Source: Emmonsiellopsis sp. PD_33
Lineage: Eukaryota > Ascomycota > Eurotiomycetes > Onygenales > Ajellomycetaceae
NCBI GenBank assembly: GCA_032988165.1
Contig: JANTQF010000567.1
Span: 1 to 13,236 of the forward strand
DNA length: 13,236 nucleotides
Direction of reading: 5' to 3'
Below the pieces are notes generated by a model. The model worked only from the letters and a program-made list of their open reading frames with translations, ran no database searches and was not told where the DNA came from. Every line of letters begins with the position of its first letter. Positions within the stretch are counted from its first letter, which is position 1. The translations under genes and the position numbers were made by a program. Positions 1 through 8,839 of the stretch are shown piece by piece.

Positions 1-99
1 GTAATTGAAGCCAGAGTCCCAGAGATTGAATTCCTTATTAAAATATATAAGGAAGTTATTGCATTGGGGAGTTATTCAACTTTAAAGGTGAAATTTGAT

Positions 100-130
100 G
101 TTGAGATGGCGGTTTCCGTTGAGATGGCGG
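100..130. repeat. 13-bp direct repeat, two copies
   Basis: GTTGAGATGGCGG occurs at 100-112 and again at 118-130, 18 bp apart start to start. The second copy runs into the palindrome at 128-151. The pair lies about 250 bp upstream of the ubiquitin-like/CorA-like gene, so it could be a paired regulatory site or part of an old transposon end. The sequence alone does not separate these. Confidence 0.7.
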
Positions 131-151
131 ACCCTCATATATGAGGGTCCG
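128..151. repeat. 24-bp perfect palindrome
   Basis: The half CGGACCCTCATA is followed directly by its exact reverse complement with no loop. The centre is TATA. A perfect 24-bp palindrome is unlikely by chance. It could form a cruciform, be a binding site, or be the junction of two transposon ends meeting at a TA dinucleotide. No matching second end was found nearby. Confidence 0.85.
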
Positions 152-372
152 TACTGCGCTTAACGTAAGGGCCCGGTTAATGGAGACAGCTCCAAAGTCT
201 GGCCAAACTGAACACTGAGCTCCCGGATGTATATTAGTATGGATCCTAGGACCTTCTCAGCCAAGAAAATTCCCGCCTACTTAGCACCCAATTGATTGAG
301 GCTGGTGCAATCTGCGTCCCAAAATGCAAATGTACCGAACCCGTGCGGAAACCACTCGTACCGCTTGCTTAT

Positions 373-2210
373 ATGCTGATTGAAGTGCTTCCCGCCAGAT
401 TCGTGAAAACCCTCACCGGCAAGACATTTGCTTTTGAAGTCGAAACCACGGATACGATAGAATGCATCAAGACCAGAATCCACGAGAAAGAAGGTATTCC
501 TCTCCATATGCAACGTCTCATATACAACGGAACCCTCCTTGAGAATGACCGGCAGCTGCGCTCGTACTCTATTCGCAAGAAATCAACAATCCATCTGGTG
601 CTGAAGTTGCGGTCGAACGAATTTGATTATCAATACCAGTACGATGCGCGTGTTGGGAGGACTGCCGCTGAGGCGTTTCGTCAGCGGGCTTTGTGGTGCG
701 ATGAGGCGGCTAAAGCCTGCATCGTTGATTTCTATCCCGTCTCCCATTATCATACATACAAGGCTCCCAGCTTCTGTTCGATTTCTAGTCTATTGATGAA
801 TGGGGTGGGGGCTTCTGTTGAGCAGAAGGGGGCGCCCGCGTTTCGATGGATTCACCTGCCTGCCAATAATATGTCCTGGGTCGAGGTAGGGAAGCTTGAT
901 GATCCGCCTGTGTCTCGACATTTGAGTTGCTGATACATTAATGGGCGTCCCCATAGAGATTGATAGATAGGATTTACGTCGAACAAGGGCTCAAGCAACC
1001 GAAAGATGGAGAAGATGGTGGCTCAGATCCCGAAGCGAGTAATCGACGCCCATCAAAAGGGAAGGATAAGGCCATAGACGAAGAGGAAGGCGAAACCAAT
1101 CCAGCGACGACCCCAGCATGGCAGACAAACGCCGATAAGGCCATAGCTACTGAGCTATTGCTAAGTCCTCACTACTGGGCCAGACAGCAGTTTGTGAGCC
1201 GCAAGTCGCAAGGGAAGGCTCCGACGAGGTTCATGAAGCCGCGGTTCTCCAGAATGTCGAATGCTTGTTAGTTATGGATATATCCTCCTCCCGTATGACT
1301 TTGTGCTCATATAGGCCTGTAGCGGATTCGCTCGGGTTGCAACTCATCACACCGTGGCAGGACCAGCGGTCCAACTCCTTTATTTTTGTGAGGGCGCCTT
1401 AGAATTTCATTAATGCACATGATGGTTCAAACTGCTGACGTTTGGAGGAACAAAAAGATGCCGTTTACCGACGGAGTTGATGTCAATGCAAAAGAAACGA
1501 AAATAGATGTGGGAAATGTTAGCAGTGAACCCAACGCCGCCACAAGGCCGTGATTGGAATGAGCTTCCTCTTCGTGCAAAACTGCTCGCTGCCTACTTCT
1601 GGGATACATCGCCAATACACGATCGGCGTACGCTAGACCAGGCGTTTTACTATACCATGAAAACCGAAGAGGCATGGGCCAGAGACGAGGAACAGGTTCT
1701 CTACCGCTACTTTGAAAAGGCGGGAGAGCCTGAGGCTGCAAAACGGATTCTGATGGTTGATCAGCTCTGGATATGGACTATTGATACGCCGCAGAAATTG
1801 GAAGATGGGACTGAGTCCAGTCTAAGTAGGTTAACGCTAGAACCTCGCCCCTTAATCAACGCCTCATTTGCTTACAGGATGATTTAGAGACCGTTGTGAC
1901 AGCATTTCCACCGCAATGGAAGGATGGACAAGAGGCAGAGAGGCTTGTCGAAGGCAACGAGGCACGACTGGAAGCCGCTAAGAATGCCCCTGATGCTCAT
2001 GGTAGAATCCTAAGCGCCCTATATGGCAATTACGGCCAGACTATTGTATCAGCGACAGATCTTATTTACCTTATTATCGACAAGTGCTCCGGGCTGTTCC
2101 ATCCTGTCCCGCAGGAGGTTAGTGATACCCTCGACTACTTTGACGTTTTTGCGGCTGAGATTGGAGAGCAGGTGAGCAAGGTTTTTTATTTATTTTATTT
2201 TATTTTATTT

Positions 2211-2270
<60 letters not shown>

Positions 2271-3629
2271 TCCTTCCTTCTTTCTTTTTGTCTTTTCTTT
2301 TCTTTTCTTTAAAGCTGTCGCGCATATATAAATCGATAGTGTACCCACTAACACGAGACTGGCAGACAAGTAAGCAGACGAAGCTTGCTGAGTCCCTATG
2401 GACGCATTCCGAAGAGCTCCAGAAGCAGCTCAACCGTAAAAATGACCTCCTCAAACAACCACTTGGCAGATTACTGTCTCAGAAGGGTGACCGAGCTCTG
2501 ATATCTTCTGTTGATCAGTTGATTGATGAGGAGATGAGGATTCTTGGAGACATCACTGATGAGTCCAAGTGTTTAAAGTTGGTAAAGGATGCCATGGATG
2601 AGCTTAACAGCATCTCGTATATCTTCAGCCAGCAGATTGTTGTGGTGCAGTCCATAATCGATGATGTTAATATGCAGGAGCACACCGATATAGAACGGAA
2701 GTACACACGGCTTCTGAAGACGCTGACGAGGAGAAGGGAAACCATCGGACACTTGAAGGACGAGGCGTACAGGGTGTACAAAGACGTAAGTTCCAACTAC
2801 TTGTCCCTCCTGAGCCCTTCATTACTTAGTATTGCTAACACTAGCTTGCGTTAAAATAAACCAGTTATGTGACATCCTTGATCTTAAACAGAAGCAGGCC
2901 ACAGTCTTCCAAACAAGACTGGCTAGCCAGGAGTCAAAGCAAGCAGAGAAGCAAGGACAGACAATCCTCCTCTTCACTGTCATCACTATTATCTTTGTAT
3001 GTGTTTTGGACCGCGAGCTGCCTGGCGGATCCCCCCGTTTGGCAAATACAAGATTACTCACAAATATGCCCCTTTCCATTGCATATAAATAGCTCCCACT
3101 CTCCTTCATCGCGGCCATCTTCAGCATGAGTGCAAAAGAAATCGATGGTTCCTCGAGTCGGCCTATTAGCCATATCTTCTATATCATGTGTAAGACCATG
3201 CCACCTCCTACCCTAATGCGCGAAATGATCCAACCAACTTGTCACCTATGAATGAATGGAAGCGAATCTGACGAGAAAACTACTTCCCCAGTCCCCACGG
3301 CTGCTGCCATCCTCGCCGTCTCCCTTCTCTTAGCATACGGCGGTCTGCTCAAGCGACTGGTCGTCATCGCTTTGCCAAACCAAGCGCAGAATGATGAGCC
3401 GCCCCCTGAATCCATCGTGGCTAACAATAATCCGGGCAATGAGGACCCAGTTCCACCTCACGATACCGATAACGCGATGGACCCCAACGTTGCCCGAACT
3501 AGTCGTAACGATGAGGACAATGAATCGACTTGGGAGCTGCCTGAAGGAAAGGGAATTTGGAGAAGGCGGGGAGGAGTTTTTACCCGTTTTTCGAATAGGA
3601 AACGGCCTGATTTGGAGACGAGGGTATAG
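373..3629 (+). CDS. Ubiquitin-like domain / CorA-like membrane protein, nine exons
   Basis: This is the only gene here that looks intact. Proposed exons are 373-885, 957-1266, 1323-1387, 1507-1825, 1888-2171, 2366-2785, 2865-2996, 3093-3189 and 3292-3629. All eight introns are GT-AG and the phases add up to about 825 residues. Examples are donor GTAAGT at 2786 with branch GCTAAC at 2834, and branch CTGAC shortly before the acceptor at 3291. Domains in order: ubiquitin-like, residues 10-80; RWIHLPANN near 158-166; acidic, lysine-rich linker, about 180-240; RRTLDQ and MVDQLWIW, about 336-386, typical of fungal CorA-like proteins; helical region; LDLKQKQA before membrane segment 1 (about 668-693); membrane segment 2 (about 709-729); acidic tail. 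The GMN position reads SMS (692-694), so ordinary Mg2+ transport is doubtful. ATG 373 is the first in-frame ATG after a stop at 247; an upstream exon is possible. The third intron is the least certain: acceptor 1457 fits the branch site better and gives FIFMPF, but then needs another frame change. The family is recognised; the substrate is unknown. Confidence 0.8.
400..612 (+). other. Ubiquitin-like domain within the CorA-like gene
   Basis: Residues 10-80 of the product align along the whole ubiquitin fold, from FVKTLTGKT through KEGIP and QRLIYNG to STIHLVLKLR. Counterparts of ubiquitin Ile44, His68 and Val70 are kept, so the usual interaction face looks preserved. Lysines matching K6, K11, K27, K33 and K63 are present; K48 is Thr and K29 is Arg. 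The final Gly-Gly is replaced by Ser-Asn and the chain continues, so release by deubiquitinases and conjugation are both unlikely. It is best read as a fused interaction domain. Confidence 0.85.
2182..2310 (+). repeat. Intronic TTTTA / TTTC microsatellite
   Basis: Inside intron 5 (2172-2365), a short TTTTA-like run passes into a long, nearly pure TTTC array (about 2210-2287, with two TTCC variants) and then TCTTTT repeats. Because of this array the intron is 194 bp, the longest in the gene. A pure pyrimidine strand of this length can form triplex structures and is expected to vary in length between strains. The splice signals outside it look intact: GTGAGC at 2172 and CAG at 2365, with a second usable CAG at 2377. 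Confidence 0.95.
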
Positions 3630-3731
3630 GGAGGTCGAGGCTACATGATATTGGATTAGATTATGTATATATGTTGCATTTTCAACATGTTTTCATTGCT
3701 TTTTAAGAAAAGGGGTCAAAGCAACTGTGAA

Positions 3732-3737
3732 AATAAA
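3732..3737 (+). terminator. Possible polyadenylation signal of the CorA-like gene
   Basis: AATAAA lies about 100 bases after the stop codon, in AT-rich sequence. Fungal signals are loose and the hexamer is common in such DNA, so this is only suggestive. Confidence 0.3.
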
Positions 3738-4931
3738 TGCTGCGACGGTAGTCATTTATCATTTTCACCATGTACGTCGCCCTTTTGGGAGTCAATGGGT
3801 TAGTTAACTATTTTTTCTCCAAAACTCTTTCAAGTTTTACTAGTTGGTTATTCCCCGCCTGACATTGCAGGTTTTTTTGCTTAAGTGAACTAGTTATGCC
3901 TGTTGTGCTGGCTCGTGTTGGCTTGGTCACCAGCCTACTATATTTCCACATAGCCTAGAACTCCGTCTGACTCATTGGATTGTGGGTGATATCGTGGTTT
4001 TCATCTTGTTATACGTACCAAATTGTCAAGAGGAAGGGGGGTGAAAGAAGAAAAAGGGGTTATGGGAGAAGACTCTAAATGATAATCCCGTAAAAGAAAG
4101 ATGTCTATGCTAAAGGATTAAATATAGCACATAAAAGTTGACAATTTGCCGGTACTTAATTAATTTGCTTGGTCTTTTTATGAGATGGGAAAAAGAAATG
4201 AAGGAATAAATGTAGTTAATGACTGCTGGCGTATCTGAAATTCCACCCAACTGGATGGCTGTCATGGATACAAACAAACATGGACGTCCTTTAATCTAGT
4301 ATTACTCTGTGCTTCGGGGGAAAATATCATTAGAGCTGTTTGTACCCTTTATTTTCTATCGTAGGGAAGCATTTAGTTAATTCTGTAAATCCCTTGTCGG
4401 TTCCTTTCTGAAGAACAGATGTGACCCCTATTCCAGGTCCCCTTGGTTACCAGGAAAATAGGGGTATGCGAGTATCCTTAAGAAGCTGATCTCCATCAGC
4501 AATAACCTACAAGATTCTGTGATAATCTACCAAAGGGGGATTTATTGAAATCTATCCACTCGGCTTTCAAAAGCGAAGTAGCTAACACGGAAGTAATAAT
4601 GAACCATTGGCCAAAGGAGAGACGCAACTTAGATAAGTATAATACTTTGGGGTAGTGAGAACGGTGTTTTGTATCTCGGGACCCGCTGCTTGAATAGATG
4701 CGAGGGAAGGCGGCGGCCATTCAATATTTCTTCTTACGCCGCATCATCTGAACCTGGGCTTTCCACCTCAACAAATAATACTCCGGCCGCAGCTAGCAAG
4801 TGCTGTTTGGACTGTGACCTGGGCGCGGTGCACCTAACAAAATGGCCGTAAAAAAGGAAAAGACGGCGCCCTCGTCGTCATCGTTAACATAAAGAGCATA
4901 GAAAAGACTTTTAAAACATCATTCGAAGGCC
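3738..4931. other. AT-rich intergenic stretch, no gene seen
   Basis: The open frames here are short, lack recognisable motifs and do not join through plausible introns. I see no tRNA boxes, long repeats or terminal inverted repeats. It separates the CorA-like gene from the decayed minus-strand sequences. Confidence 0.6.
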
Positions 4932-4999
4932 GAAGCCAAGCATTCATGAGGCAAATAAGGTAGAAACAGGTGGAAGCCAAGCATTCGTAAAGCAAATAA
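4932..4999. repeat. Imperfect 27-bp direct repeat, 41-bp period
   Basis: A 27-bp segment starting GAAGCCAAGCATTC and ending GCAAATAA occurs at 4932-4958 and 4973-4999. The copies differ at three positions, all A/G transitions. It lies just beyond the 3' end of the minus-strand relic at 5024-5302. A small local duplication is the simplest explanation. Confidence 0.8.
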
Positions 5000-5023
5000 A
5001 GATTCCCAATTCCACGAAGCAAG

Positions 5024-5302
5024 CTAGGTTGTCTTATCATCATCCTCGTCCTGCGGGATATCGTACAGATATCGCCCTGTCTCATTGTCGTATTTCTGGT
5101 CGTCGACTTCCGTTTGGTGTTTGGCAAAATGTTGCGCGGTTTCGACTTTGAAGATCAGGCGTCCCGCTTCCTCCCTAATGTCCTTCAGGTCGCCAGCGTG
5201 TTATGCCGAACCATATCACACCCCGATCAATACAGTCATGGTTGTGTCCTTGTCCACTCCTCGTGGCGTTGCGAATGTTCCTATGGGTTTCAAAACAATT
5301 TC
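5024..5302 (-). pseudogene. 3' part of a decayed gene, unknown family
   Basis: One minus-strand frame reads from about 5302 to a stop at 5024-5026. The last 55 residues look strongly coding: DLKDIREEAGRLIF, then VETAQHFAKHQ, then an acidic DEDDDK tail, with third positions favouring C and G. Two in-frame stops interrupt the upstream part, TGA at 5216-5218 and TAA at 5201-5203, in the context V-stop-YGSA-stop-HAGDLKD. Each could have come from Trp or Gln by one C:G to T:A change. Further upstream the likely frame (FLGLEIAS) is out of register, suggesting an indel near 5303. A 41-bp intron removing both stops is conceivable but unusually short. I do not recognise the family. The frame is the same register as the fragment at 5525-5731, and they may be one gene. 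Confidence 0.5.
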
Positions 5303-5524
5303 TTAGGGAGGCTATTTCTAGTCCTAAGAAAGGCGCACCGTTGGGCTAGGATTGTCTTCCGCCACGATGAGTGTCATCTAAAATCCGCTTTCCGATGGTT
5401 GTCTGTTCTTGAGGCCGTTTTCTCTGGTTCCATCTGGCTAGACGGATGGGAAACATGTGTATTAGCCTTAATTTCAAGCCGACATCCATGGGCCCAAAGA
5501 CAGAATGGCCAGCTTACCTTTCTA

Positions 5525-5731
5525 TGGTGTGAACTGATGGTTAGCAATGATCCAATGTGGAATATCAGAACACACATATAAGAGTAGAGGACTCTCTGGA
5601 CCAATACTTGCACCTGTGACATTGAGGAGTTGTTCCGATCGGATAACATCCGTATTCTCAGGAGCGCGGAAGTATTGCTTCTTCCCATTGTAACTTCTAA
5701 ACCAGCAAAAATGCCACCCTTCTGTTCCCAG
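5525..5731 (-). pseudogene. Possible exon remnant of unknown protein
   Basis: A minus-strand frame of 69 codons, between TAA at 5732-5734 and TAG at 5522-5524, reads like protein: it includes APENTDVIRSEQLLNVTG and LLLYVCSDIPHWIIANHQF. There is no start codon. A consensus-like donor, GTAAGC, lies just after the TAG at about 5516. It is in the same register as the relic at 5024-5302 and could be an upstream exon of it, with the TAG arising from CAG. Open stretches of this length also occur by chance, and another minus-strand frame is open across it, so this is weak. Confidence 0.3.
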
Positions 5732-5734
5732 TTA

Positions 5735-7654
5735 GCACTAATCCCTCCCACTTACTACCAGTACATACCTTAATGTGCTGTTTATTGATGTGTTTATGAA
5801 TCATTGCTGCTTTTCTAGTTGCACCTTTACTAAATGCAACTGATAAGCACTATGCAACCATCAGGGAATGGAAACTTATGGGGTGTAGGTGTAATAGGGA
5901 CATTCATTAGTACACTGAGGTGACTCCTATTTGCAGTTAGTCACTACTAGATGCATCCATGTCTACCAGATGGCTTGACTTACAATTCTCCCACTCACAG
6001 GCCATTTCATTTCCCCATAGTGAGGGCATGCACAAGTCTTCTTTGCCTTACTAGTTGCCATCAGTAACATCCAGTAGCATCTGTACTGCCTCCTCTTTGA
6101 CCCATACCATTCTATCTTTGGTACCATCGTAGCGGAACTTTGTGTATTGTTCGAGAAGGGACGAGATGTTTCCTCTTCCAGAAATGTAAAGAATTCTCTG
6201 GTGTTAACAAAGCCCATATATCCACTCATCCACGCCGCATTGTTACTCGGTTCTTTGTTTATGGTTACTATCACCTTGACTCCACGGATGTGCCAGGGGA
6301 GGTGCCATTATAGCAAATTAATATTGCCATAAGTGTTGGTGGATGGAGAGATGAAAGGGAGTACAGCTAGTAACTTGTAATGCAAGCTACAGCTGGTAAT
6401 ATTTGAACTGCTGATAAGCTATGATTCCATTAAAGCTTAAGCAGTCATGGATGAGAGGCTTTCACAGCGTGCATAGTAGGGCTTCATGAAATTTATGAGA
6501 ATGATACTAGCAGCTATAGTAATATCAATGATGAATAGACCAACTCTCACAAAGCAGCCTTTCAGTGTCAATTGCGGGGCTTGGGGGGAGTATGGGTTCT
6601 GAAAGAACCAGAGAAGGGAGTATAGTTGGCTGAAGAGAACAACACAACTGCCTGGGGAAGGGACACTTATTCCCACTTAGCTTTGATTTTCTCTTTCCAC
6701 CCGCCCTGCTTCAAACTCCATCGTCCATGTAAATTAGGATCGACGATTGTAAGTGCTGGGAAAGGCTGTAAAGGACATCATCTGATGCTCTTGGGGTATA
6801 GTGAGTTATAGGATGGTGACTGCTCTCCAGATTCCATTTTCAATTTTGATCATTGCTAGGAGAAAGTTGGCCATGGGATGGCCACCTGTCCCACCCACTA
6901 GACACCACAAAATCAAAATGGGCTTTGAGGGTCGTCTGGGATTTCATAGCATATCTCAGACCTCAGACCATATCTTGCTTTTGGGTCGATTATTCTGCTT
7001 GAATATCCGAATTGCATCAGGCACATGCCCTACTCATTTCTTCCTCATTCACGGCTGTCATTCCGGAAATGTTGAGCTTCAGAGGAAGGAGGAGAAGTGG
7101 ACCAGAGTTTGTCCACGAGAGCTTTCTCCCGTCAATATTAATTAGCCCAAATTGTCAGGAAGGCCGCCATGAAATAGACAACAGGGCACCACACACAGAG
7201 GAGAGCGGAAATAAGTAGCTACCCTTTGACAGGTGCAGGTGAGGTGGGATTTCCTGAGCTTGGTGCCATTGGGTGAACACTACATGGAATGCTCAGAGTG
7301 TCTTATCAGTTGTGCCTATGACCATTTGTGCCGTCAGAGTATAGTACTGCCACTCCGTCTCTCAGAGTATATATGAGTGAGGATGTATCCGTCACCTGGG
7401 GTATCCATTTACGGTTCTACTTGCATGCTGAAATGAAGTTGCATAGCCGAATGTGCTGGAACGTCGCTAAAAGCAATATCCCCAAGTGCATAGGCCGCGT
7501 TGTTGTTATGGGCGTCGCAATTGGTCTCTGAAGTAACTTATGGATAGTTTATCACATGGAATGCCACATATATTCTTTTTTCTGACCCTGTTCTGTTTCC
7601 AGGGACCATTTTCGGATGTCGCAATTGGTAGACTTCGAATGTCTCATTCCCCTA
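5735..7654. other. Long stretch without a supportable gene
   Basis: Several minus-strand frames of 40-80 codons look mildly protein-like (for example 6054-6203, with RGNISSLLEQYTKFRYDG), but they switch frame and meet stops every 100-200 bases with no consistent splice signals. Much of it may be the decayed middle of the minus-strand genes on either side, or old transposon sequence. A 7-bp-stem hairpin at 5817-5841 (AGTTGCA / TGCAACT) and a longer one at 6365-6394 are the only structures I can point to. Confidence 0.5.
6365..6394. repeat. Small inverted repeat (hairpin)
   Basis: AGCTAGTAACTTG, then the loop TAATG, then CAAGCTACAGCT pairs over most of its length with two mismatched positions. 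It sits in a CpG-poor, AT-rich stretch and could be one end of a degraded miniature transposon. No partner end was identified. Confidence 0.5.
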
Positions 7655-8836
7655 GGAAATTCTGCATCGACGAATGTATAGGGTGTTGAAAAACTTGAGC
7701 TTTTCCTCCTCTGTTGATGCTGTATGAAACTTGTCCATTGTCGGTCGTTTCAAAAAGTCTTCTAACCCAGGGCACATGTCTCTGAGCTCGGCGGGTTAGA
7801 ACAGATGTGCATAACCATAAAAATCCCTGGTTTTATTCAGCAGAGGAGTTGCCGATACTATCCACAGAAAAATCGGGTTGCAGTAGCTTGACAGCTCGAG
7901 AAATACCTGAGGATGGGTGCCGAAGACAATGACCTTCATGCCGATTTAATCTTTCGGATCGTAAAAAAGGCAAGCGCTAGCTCTTTATCCGAGTCTAGCC
8001 ACGACCAGGATCTCGGAAACGGACTTGGGCTTCGCTCAGGTCGCGCCCGAAAGAATCACAGAATTGGTAACCAGTATTCTTTGCGGTCAGGCGGAGGTCC
8101 CAGTATCATAGCCCATGATTGCTGAAAAGGCTGTACCATTTCCTCCGTCGTCCTGGTGCAAACGAATCTAGATTGATGACCCTGTTGGCTTTGGCTCAGG
8201 GGCACATGGAGGCAGGGGTACAAGGCTGCTTGGAGTTGGTGTTGTACACCGGTTTATTATAATGTAGATCTCCTTGTCATCTCCCGTTTTCGCGTTGGTG
8301 GTTACCCTTGACGCAAGGCAAGTTTGTTCGGAGACACTGTCGTATAGAGATATCTACCTAATGTTTCAATTCTTGAGAAACGACGGACAAAACTTTGGCT
8401 TCCAGTCTTTATCGGATTCTCTGGCCACTGCCTGGTGGGTTTGCGTGTCTAATCGTACTCAAAGAAAACGTATCTCCCTTTTCACGACGGATAGGTTGTG
8501 GGCCTGCGTTCGTGCTAGCATCCAGAGTTAATCCGGGAGGCTATTCTTCCACGCAACATAAACTCAGAGACGTGCTACTTTCAGTTAGATGGCGTAGCAT
8601 GACATCTCATCAATCTCCCTGCGGCATGGGATTCGTATTTTTCTGATCGTGATATCCGTTTATATCATGCAGCTTTTGAAGTAAACACCGGATGCAGTTC
8701 ACCCCCGAGCGGCAAGGAGATCAAAACAGAAAGATATCCCGGAAATATGAAAACCAGTCCAAAGTCATCCACGATGGACGGACAATATATCAAAGCAACG
8801 TCACGAGGTCTCCGTCTCGGACAACCCGTTCTCATC
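7655..8836 (-). pseudogene. Decayed SNF2-family helicase gene
   Basis: Read on the minus strand, 7867 to 7655 gives LWIVSATPLLNKTRDFYGY followed by AHLF and an acidic region. This matches SNF2 ATPase motif III and its surroundings (S/T-A/G-T-P-x-x-N). Just upstream, 7943-7869 gives HEGHCLRHP, then SRAVKLLQPDF, matching motif II (DEGH/DEAH plus RNP) with the first Asp changed to His. The two blocks are one frame apart, joined by an extra T near 7868. In the motif III frame, stops fall at 7796-7798 and 7652-7654. Further upstream, 8784-8764 reads CPSIVDD, like motif Ia, and 8836-8813 reads DENGLSET, like a damaged DEMGLGKT; these two are suggestive only. SNF2 proteins remodel chromatin or DNA using ATP. 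The lost acidic residue, stops and frame breaks make this copy inactive. Helicase C-terminal motifs were not found. Confidence 0.62.
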
Positions 8837-8839
8837 GTC

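Noticed and set aside
5114..5581. 155-codon plus-strand open frame
   Set aside because: It lies opposite the more convincing minus-strand relic at 5024-5302, shows no motifs, and has an unusual Cys/Trp/Ser-rich composition typical of an antisense shadow.
6720..6731. Minus-strand YMDD, resembling a reverse transcriptase catalytic box
   Set aside because: No other reverse transcriptase motifs are found around it, the frame has stops on both sides, and four residues alone are expected by chance.
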